NCBI GenBank assembly: GCA_003054695.1 | Contig: QAZA01000009.1 | Location: 1 to 64,000, forward strand | Direction of reading: 5' to 3' | DNA from: Verrucomicrobia bacterium LW23 | GTDB lineage: Bacteria; Verrucomicrobiota; Verrucomicrobiia; Methylacidiphilales; UBA1321 | Length of the DNA: 64,000 nt | In this document: in pieces, positions 59,477 to 64,000 of the stretch | Layout of the letters: the number at the start of each line of letters is the position of its first letter | Numbering within the stretch: the stretch's first letter is position 1 | Position numbers and translations under genes: made by a program | The notes under the pieces: generated by a model | Told to the model about the DNA's origin: nothing | Database searches by the model: none | Seen by the model: the letters and a program-made list of their open reading frames with translations, nothing else

Positions 59477-60403
59477 ATGCCCGGTGTGAAATTCCATCTT
59501 TTTCCCCTTCGCTTTGGCACGCGGATTGAGCGCGCTCTTTGGGTGGGGTTTGCGGCCGACAGGATGGAGCGGCAGTACCGCCACGCCACGTTTGCGTTGC
59601 ATCAGCATCATTACCATGGGGTTGTGGAGATTGGCGGGGAGCGGTTTGCGCTGCGGCCGGGTGATGTGACGTTGTCGCCCCCTCACGTGGGCTCGAGCTA
59701 CGAGTTGCGGGATGCGAGTCATCATCTGTGCATCCACTTTTTTGTGGAGGCGGCGGCGGGAGGGGACACGGAGGTGGCGCCGGGCTTCTTCTTCCCTCTG
59801 CACGTGCCTGCGTCGGCCGGCGGCGCGGCGCTGGGCGACTCGATGCAGGCCATCCACGACATCACCCGCCACCCCGCGCGCACGGAGGCGGAGCGCGCGC
59901 TGATGGAAGCCGCCGCGACAGCCCGCCTGGAGGCGTTGCTGCTGGCCGGAGGGCTGCGTTTTGCGGATCTCGCGTCCGAATGCCCCTCAGCCCCTGCGGC
60001 CAATCGCTCCCCGGGCAGCGGCGGGTTGCAGGCGGCCTCCGGAGCGGCGCGCCGGCGTACATCCGACGCCGCGCTGGAGGCGGCGCGCGAGCGGCTGGAG
60101 CGGGACTATGCGAAGGCGATCCCGATTGCGGAGCTGGTGCGCGGCTCGGGCCTCAGCGCGCATTATTTTGCGGCGCGATTTCATCAGCGCTTTGGCGTAA
60201 CGGCGGCGGGCTATCTGCTCCGCGTGCGCATGGAGATGGCGCGTCACCTTCTTCTGACGACGGACCTGCCGGTAAAGGAGGTGGCCTACGAGTGCGGCAT
60301 TGCGGATCCGCAGTACTTCAACAAACAGTTTCGCCGCACCACGGGGCTAAGCCCCAGCGAGTTTCGCCTGCGCGGGACGGGGTCGGTGCCTCCACTGCCT
60401 TAG
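59477..60403 (+). CDS. AraC-family transcriptional regulator
   Basis: A 308-residue protein. The N-terminal cupin-like domain (HQHHYHGVVEIGGERFALRPG, then VTLSPPHVGSSYELRD) probably senses a ligand. After a linker rich in Ser, Ala and Gly, the C-terminal AraC domain has two helix-turn-helices: IPIAELVRGSGLSAHYFAAR then FHQRFG..., and VKEVAYECGIADPQYFNKQF then RRTTGLSPSEFR. AraC proteins often control sugar uptake or use; the target operon here is unclear. The gene is followed by a hairpin pair and the convergent STAS gene. Confidence 0.88.
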   Translation: MPGVKFHLFPLRFGTRIERALWVGFAADRMERQYRHATFALHQHHYHGVVEIGGERFALRPGDVTLSPPHVGSSYELRDASHHLCIHFFVEAAAGGDTEVAPGFFFPLHVPASAGGAALGDSMQAIHDITRHPARTEAERALMEAAATARLEALLLAGGLRFADLASECPSAPAANRSPGSGGLQAASGAARRRTSDAALEAARERLERDYAKAIPIAELVRGSGLSAHYFAARFHQRFGVTAAGYLLRVRMEMARHLLLTTDLPVKEVAYECGIADPQYFNKQFRRTTGLSPSEFRLRGTGSVPPLP

Positions 60404-60440
60404 AGTCGTTGACGCTCCAGTCCCAAAGTAGGATGCTGGG

Positions 60441-60505
60441 GCGTCCCTTCAGGACGCAGTCCCTCTTTCGTCATTACCCAGGGCTGCGGCAGGCATTGCC
60501 CTGGG
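60441..60505. terminator. two hairpins between convergent genes
   Basis: GCGTCC-cttca-GGACGC at 60441-60457 (6 bp) and CCCAGGGC with GCCCTGGG at 60477-60505 (8 bp, 13-base loop) lie between the AraC stop (60403) and the STAS stop (60562). Together they may form a bidirectional terminator. The CCCAGGGCT / GCCCTGGGCTA text also looks like a repeat-derived hairpin. There is no T-run. Confidence 0.4.
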
Positions 60506-60561
60506 CTACGAGTTGTGGCGCTTCGGAAAATGCCAGACTACATGCGCTGCGAAATCGCGCT

Positions 60562-60993
60562 TCAGGCGGCGCCTTGCACGCCCAGCACGTCATACGCGGT
60601 TTCGCGACTTTCAACGATCTGGTACGGGATGGCGAAGCCGGCGATGTCGAAGATGCGTTTGACTTCGGGGCGCAGGGCGCAGACGGCGAGTTTGCCGCCG
60701 ACGCGGTCGATGGTTTTGGCGGCGAGGAAGAGCTCGCGCAGGCCGGCGCTGCCGATGTAGTCGACGCCGGACATATCAATTACCAGTTTGGTGCCGCCGG
60801 TAAGGAACGGGGCAAGGGCCTTCTTGGCTTCGGCGGCGCCTTTGGGGTCCAGGGTGCCGGTCAGGAGGATGATGTCTGCGTCGCCGTGCTTGGTCACTTG
60901 GCTTTCCATAGGGCTGGGAGCGGGGAGAGATGCGGGAAGTGGTAGTGGGTCGGCCACCAGGGTATCGAAATCGGTACCTGATGTGGTTCGCAT
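60562..60993 (-). CDS. STAS-domain anti-sigma factor antagonist
   Basis: A 143-residue protein. After a disordered head of about 28 residues (MRTTSGTDFDTLVADPLPLP), a STAS domain follows: IILLTGTLDPKGAAEAKKAL, KLVIDMSGVDYIGSAGLREL and KLAVCALRPEVKRIFDIAGF. The Ser in DYIGSAGLR is the usual phosphorylation site of RsbV/SpoIIAA proteins. I chose ATG 60993 because GGAG at 61000-61003 is six bases ahead; the frame stays open upstream to 61626, and codon use changes abruptly just before 60993. Likely partner of a HATPase kinase such as the one at 61.98 kb. Confidence 0.8.
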   Translation of the reverse strand: MRTTSGTDFDTLVADPLPLPASLPAPSPMESQVTKHGDADIILLTGTLDPKGAAEAKKALAPFLTGGTKLVIDMSGVDYIGSAGLRELFLAAKTIDRVGGKLAVCALRPEVKRIFDIAGFAIPYQIVESRETAYDVLGVQGAA

Positions 60994-61979
60994 ATGATGC
61001 TCCGGCGCAGGGCCTTTTGGCAAGACTTCAGGCGAAAATGATAGCGGATTTATAGAATCGCCTCCCAAGGCGCTGTTCTCCGCTTCCCGCTCCGTCTCCA
61101 GGCCGGAGCCGGCGGCCAGGCTGGTAACGTTGGTGTGGGTGGGGTAAGTCTCCCCACGGGGGGCGGTCGGGCGGCCGTTGCCACCGCTATAATCGGTCAG
61201 CGGGTTGTTCGTGCCGTCTTCGGGCGTGGCGGTGGAGAGCAGGCGGGGATCGAGCGTGACGCCCGTGCCTGGCGCGTGCAGCTCGTCCTCCGGGCGCATG
61301 TGCATGTGGTGGCGCATTTCGAGGAACTCCTCGACAGTGCGGTTGTGGCTGGGGTGCGGCGACGACGACGGCATAGCGGTGGGGCTGGTTGTGTGCCCGT
61401 TCCGGATCGGCACGACGGTCATTTGTGTGGCGCAGCATCCCGGCCGGGGGATGAGCATGACCTTCGACTGCGATCTGGGCAGGCAGAAGATGCGGGGTTT
61501 GGCAATGTGTGGGCGCGGATAGAGAGGGGGAGGGGACATCCCCACCAGGGTAACCGCGGGGCGCGGCACGGTAGGGTGGGGCTTGGGTTGATGGCGCGGG
61601 GCAGGGGTGGATAGGGTCGCAGGCACTTCTCCTTAACGAACAGGGCCGGCCGTTGTTGCAGCGTAGGCCATTCGATTTTGTGCCCGGAATTAGAAAAAAA
61701 GGCGGCGGGGGGGAAGGGGACGGAGTCCGCGCGAGCGGCGATATCGAATGTACTTAAAGGCTCGCGCGCCTTCCAGATAAGAACTTATGCATCCGCAGCG
61801 CAAGCGCAAGGGCCGTCTCTCACTTTTGTGCTTCGCTTCTCGCCGCCCTTGCGATAAAGTACCGTGCCGGCCCATTGCTTCCTGCCTCCCCGGCGCTCCG
61901 CCACCACATCCTCCCCAGCGACGGCCCCCGCAGGGCCGTCAGCAACCGGGGTGCAACGCCCCGCGCTGCAGCTGTTGCT
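60994..61979. other. intergenic region with upstream open frame and AT-rich box
   Basis: About 990 bases without a firmly supported gene. On the minus strand, in frame with the STAS gene, an open stretch from 61626 to 60994 shows GC-rich third positions for part of its length (Pro/Ser-rich, with NRTVEEFLEMRHHMHMRPED), so a longer STAS protein cannot be ruled out. Just upstream of the chosen STAS start, a short AT-rich box (TATAAAT, TATCAT) near 61030-61052 could be its promoter. The divergent HATPase gene is expected to have its promoter nearer 61750-61980. Confidence 0.4.
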
Positions 61980-62678
61980 ATGCATCCATCACCAACCTCC
62001 GCCGCCGCCCCTGAGGGGACGGAATTGCTGGGCCATTTTGACCTGGCCGCGGAGGAGCGCACGCGCTGCGGGCTGCAGCTTACGCTCGATCCCCCGCCCA
62101 CGGCTGCCATCGACCGCGGGTTTTGCGATATTATCTCCCACTTTCTGGCCCAGTACGCGGGGCGCCTGCTGGCCGGCCTGCTGGAAGGCGCCGGGGCCGC
62201 ATCCACCTCCGCCGAGGTGCGCCAATTTGTCGACGACGTCTCCTATCTGGCCAACGAGCTGCTGGAAAACGCCGTCAAATACCGCTGCGGCGGCCCCGTG
62301 CACCTGGGCTTTTGCGTGGATGCCCACGAATTTGTGCTGGTCATCCGCAACGAGATGCAGACGCCGCGCGCCTCCGAGCTGCGCCGCCGCGCCGCGGAGA
62401 TTCTGGAACGCGACCCGGCCGACCTGCTTATTGAGCAGGCCGAGCGCAATGCGGAGGATCCCGAGAGCAGTGGCTCCGGCATCGGCTTCCTTACCCTGCT
62501 GGCCCACTATGGCGCCCGGCTGGGCTGGCGCCTGCAACCCATTGCCAACCCGGTTTGTGTAGCGGAGACTACCTGCGGGCAGGGCGCCGGCACAGGCGCC
62601 ACGCCGCTGGAGCTCTCCACCATGGCCACGCTGGCCCTGCCCTACGAGGCCGCAGGCAGGGAGGCCCCCACGGGCTGA
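61980..62678 (+). CDS. HATPase-fold anti-sigma/serine kinase-like protein
   Basis: A 232-residue protein with a GHKL ATPase fold. The N box is ANELLENAVKYR (about 91-102) and the G box SGSGIGFLTLLAHYG (about 164-178), while there is no His-phosphorylation domain. This matches RsbW/SpoIIAB-type kinases that phosphorylate STAS proteins or bind sigma factors; SiaB-like kinases are another possibility. ATG 61980 is preferred over a TTG at 61875. The head (30 residues) is Ser/Pro-rich. A STAS gene follows 161 bases later. Confidence 0.75.
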   Translation: MHPSPTSAAAPEGTELLGHFDLAAEERTRCGLQLTLDPPPTAAIDRGFCDIISHFLAQYAGRLLAGLLEGAGAASTSAEVRQFVDDVSYLANELLENAVKYRCGGPVHLGFCVDAHEFVLVIRNEMQTPRASELRRRAAEILERDPADLLIEQAERNAEDPESSGSGIGFLTLLAHYGARLGWRLQPIANPVCVAETTCGQGAGTGATPLELSTMATLALPYEAAGREAPTG

Positions 62679-62839
62679 GCATGCAGAGCACTTTTGCTCT
62701 GCGCCTGCAGATGCCCCGGACAGGGCGGGACTGGGCGTAAAGCCGGCCACCGCCGCAGGCCCCTCCCGCCCCGCCCCTCCAACCTGATCACCGCCGAACT
62801 TCCCCCTCCCTCCCACCCCACCTACCACAGCACTTGCCG

Positions 62840-63202
62840 ATGCAGACGGATATTCAAGGACCCAACTACCGCGCCTGGTACGACGCAGCGGCCGCCACCG
62901 TGCACCTGGAGGGCACCTTTCGCCTCAGCGACAGCCAGAGCTACGCGCCAATTCACGACCTGCTGGAGAGGGGGCTGGAGGCCCACCGCGAAGCACTCGT
63001 TGTCGACCTGCGGCAACTGCAGTTTCTCAACAGCTCCGGGCTGAACGTCCTGACCCGGTTCGCCATCTCCGCACGTAAATCGGGCGCCACCGGCATGACG
63101 GTGCTGGGCAGTACCGCCGTCTCCTGGCACAGCCGCAGCCTGCCCACGCTCCAGAGGCTTTTTCCCGCGCTGGTGCTGCGCATTGAACCGCCGGCGGCGT
63201 AG
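62840..63202 (+). CDS. STAS-domain protein
   Basis: A 120-residue single-domain STAS protein; ATG 62840 is preferred over a TTG at 62834. EALVVDLRQLQFLNSSGLNV carries the conserved Ser region (NSSG), and GMTVLGSTAVSWHSRSL fills the next strand. It follows the HATPase gene on the same strand and would be its natural substrate. There is no recognised sigma factor in the window. Confidence 0.78.
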   Translation: MQTDIQGPNYRAWYDAAAATVHLEGTFRLSDSQSYAPIHDLLERGLEAHREALVVDLRQLQFLNSSGLNVLTRFAISARKSGATGMTVLGSTAVSWHSRSLPTLQRLFPALVLRIEPPAA

Positions 63203-64000
63203 CGCGCGGAGCGGACCTACGCGCGCGCGCGTTATATATAGTGAGAGATAGTGAGAGGAAGAAGCGCGGGAGAGACAGGCGAAGATGTGCGGGAACCCTG
63301 CGCAACGCCGTGACGCGCGCGCGTTAAAGATGTGCGTGGCCACATAAGCCGCGGCGCCATTATTATTAGCGGGGGCGGGTGTCCATGTATTGCCGCGCCG
63401 CTGCGCCCATACTTTGCGGCCGGGCGCATTGCTATAAGCAAGCCATCGCTCTACATGGTGGGGCGCAACCCCATGTGCAATTGCTACTACGTAGCGTTCT
63501 GTCGCTCGGGCGTCCATCTGGCTGAAAAGGTGGCGCGTCGCATTTGTGATGCACTACAATTACAATCAATATTTCATCTCAGTTTATTTCTTGAAAAGGG
63601 AAAGAGAAGCCGCTTCAATACTATAATAATACCAACTACCGCAACATGCCACACATGCCGGCTTGGTCATCATCTGTCGTGAGTGCAACGGGCTACTCAG
63701 GCGCCTTTCTGTAACAAATACTCGTGTTTGGCTAAGCGCGCGAACGATCAATCGGCGTTTGTCGAACATCTCCTTTCATTGCAACCACCGGCGCTGCGTT
63801 GCCGTTTAATGCCGCTAAACGGAAAGGCAAAAGCCCCCCGCACGCGGTTTCGGTAACGGATGCGCAGTTGTGTTCTACATCACCACGAGTGAAAGCAGTG
63901 ATGACTGCAAGAAAGATGGGTAGAGCGGCACCTGCATCGCCAGTAACGGATAAACCTCGTGCATAAGGGGCAGGGCAATGCGGAAGCATCCATGCATTAG
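63203..64000. other. end of window, no convincing gene
   Basis: About 800 bases in which no frame shows normal codon use. Two alternating C-G runs, ACGCGCGCGCGCGTTA near 63219-63234 and ACGCGCGCGCGTTA near 63313-63326, occur 80-90 bases apart, with an AGTGAGAG-type short repeat between them at 63241-63257. From about 63550 the base composition becomes more AT-rich. Frames of 85 to 116 codons exist but look random. No tRNA or other RNA gene is recognised. Confidence 0.35.

Noticed and set aside
63332-63989. Frames of 85 to 116 codons at the right edge
   Set aside because: Codon use is unlike neighbours, no start signal or domain, and composition looks random.
1-64000. CRISPR arrays, tRNA or rRNA genes
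   Set aside because: No regularly spaced repeats, T-loop-like sequences or rRNA text were found by reading. The palindromic elements are dispersed and different in type.

Overview
The window is about 60% GC, densely coding, and comes from a diderm, LPS-bearing, aerobic bacterium. Outer-membrane biogenesis genes (a TamB-like protein with a BamA/TamA-like partner, and LptD), a meso-DAP muropeptide ligase (Mpl) and heme A synthesis genes support this. A Verru_Chthon-B-like pseudopilin, a DUF4912 protein, a PA14-like secreted protein and long Pro/Ser-rich tails point to Verrucomicrobiota or a close PVC relative. That placement is an inference; there is no rRNA, tRNA or ribosomal-protein marker in the window.

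Layout. 0.2-4.1 kb: a secreted protein with two tandem beta-helix halves and a Pro/Ala tail (-). 4.5-11 kb: tamB and a BamA/TamA-like gene overlapping by ATGA (+). 11-14.5 kb: an orphan pseudopilin, mpl, a small L7/L12-like protein and a PA14-like protein. 14.5-18.4 kb: three paralogous ABC-2-type membrane proteins with no ATPase (-). 18.5-23.1 kb: an internally deleted IS630 transposase remnant, then the unit ctaA, ctaB, FAD oxidoreductase (-). 23.6-33 kb: a LuxR regulator, dcd, an unknown gene, a giant fused penicillin-binding protein and a secreted Lon-like pseudoprotease. 33-40 kb: a secreted protein coupled to an ATP-grasp enzyme, an RDD protein, a Ser/Thr kinase fused to a class III cyclase, and a Tll0287-like heme sensor. 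40-45.5 kb: SGNH hydrolase, MFS transporter, cytochrome P450 and a PhyH dioxygenase. 45.6-52 kb: lptD, nadA, an unknown gene and a DUF4912 gene. 52-60.4 kb: an APH-fold kinase, a receiver-PP2C phosphatase, a glycoside-hydrolase-like protein, hrpB, a small membrane protein and an AraC regulator. 60.5-63.2 kb: STAS, HATPase and STAS proteins which, with the PP2C gene, look like parts of a partner-switching pathway. The last 0.8 kb has no convincing gene.

Most notable: (1) a 1362-residue protein carrying a GT51 glycosyltransferase, a class A transpeptidase domain that has lost SxxK and KTG, and a complete class B (PBP2-like) transpeptidase. Two peptidoglycan synthases normally found as separate proteins are in one chain. 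(2) Directly upstream on the same strand, a secreted Lon-like domain lacking the catalytic Ser and Lys. (3) A family of long intergenic palindromes in three stem types whose left ends share CCCCCTT(A/G)GCG; two copies show a compensatory base-pair change. (4) A heme-sensor / kinase-cyclase pair. All functional calls are from reading sequence and remembered family motifs; no database search was run.
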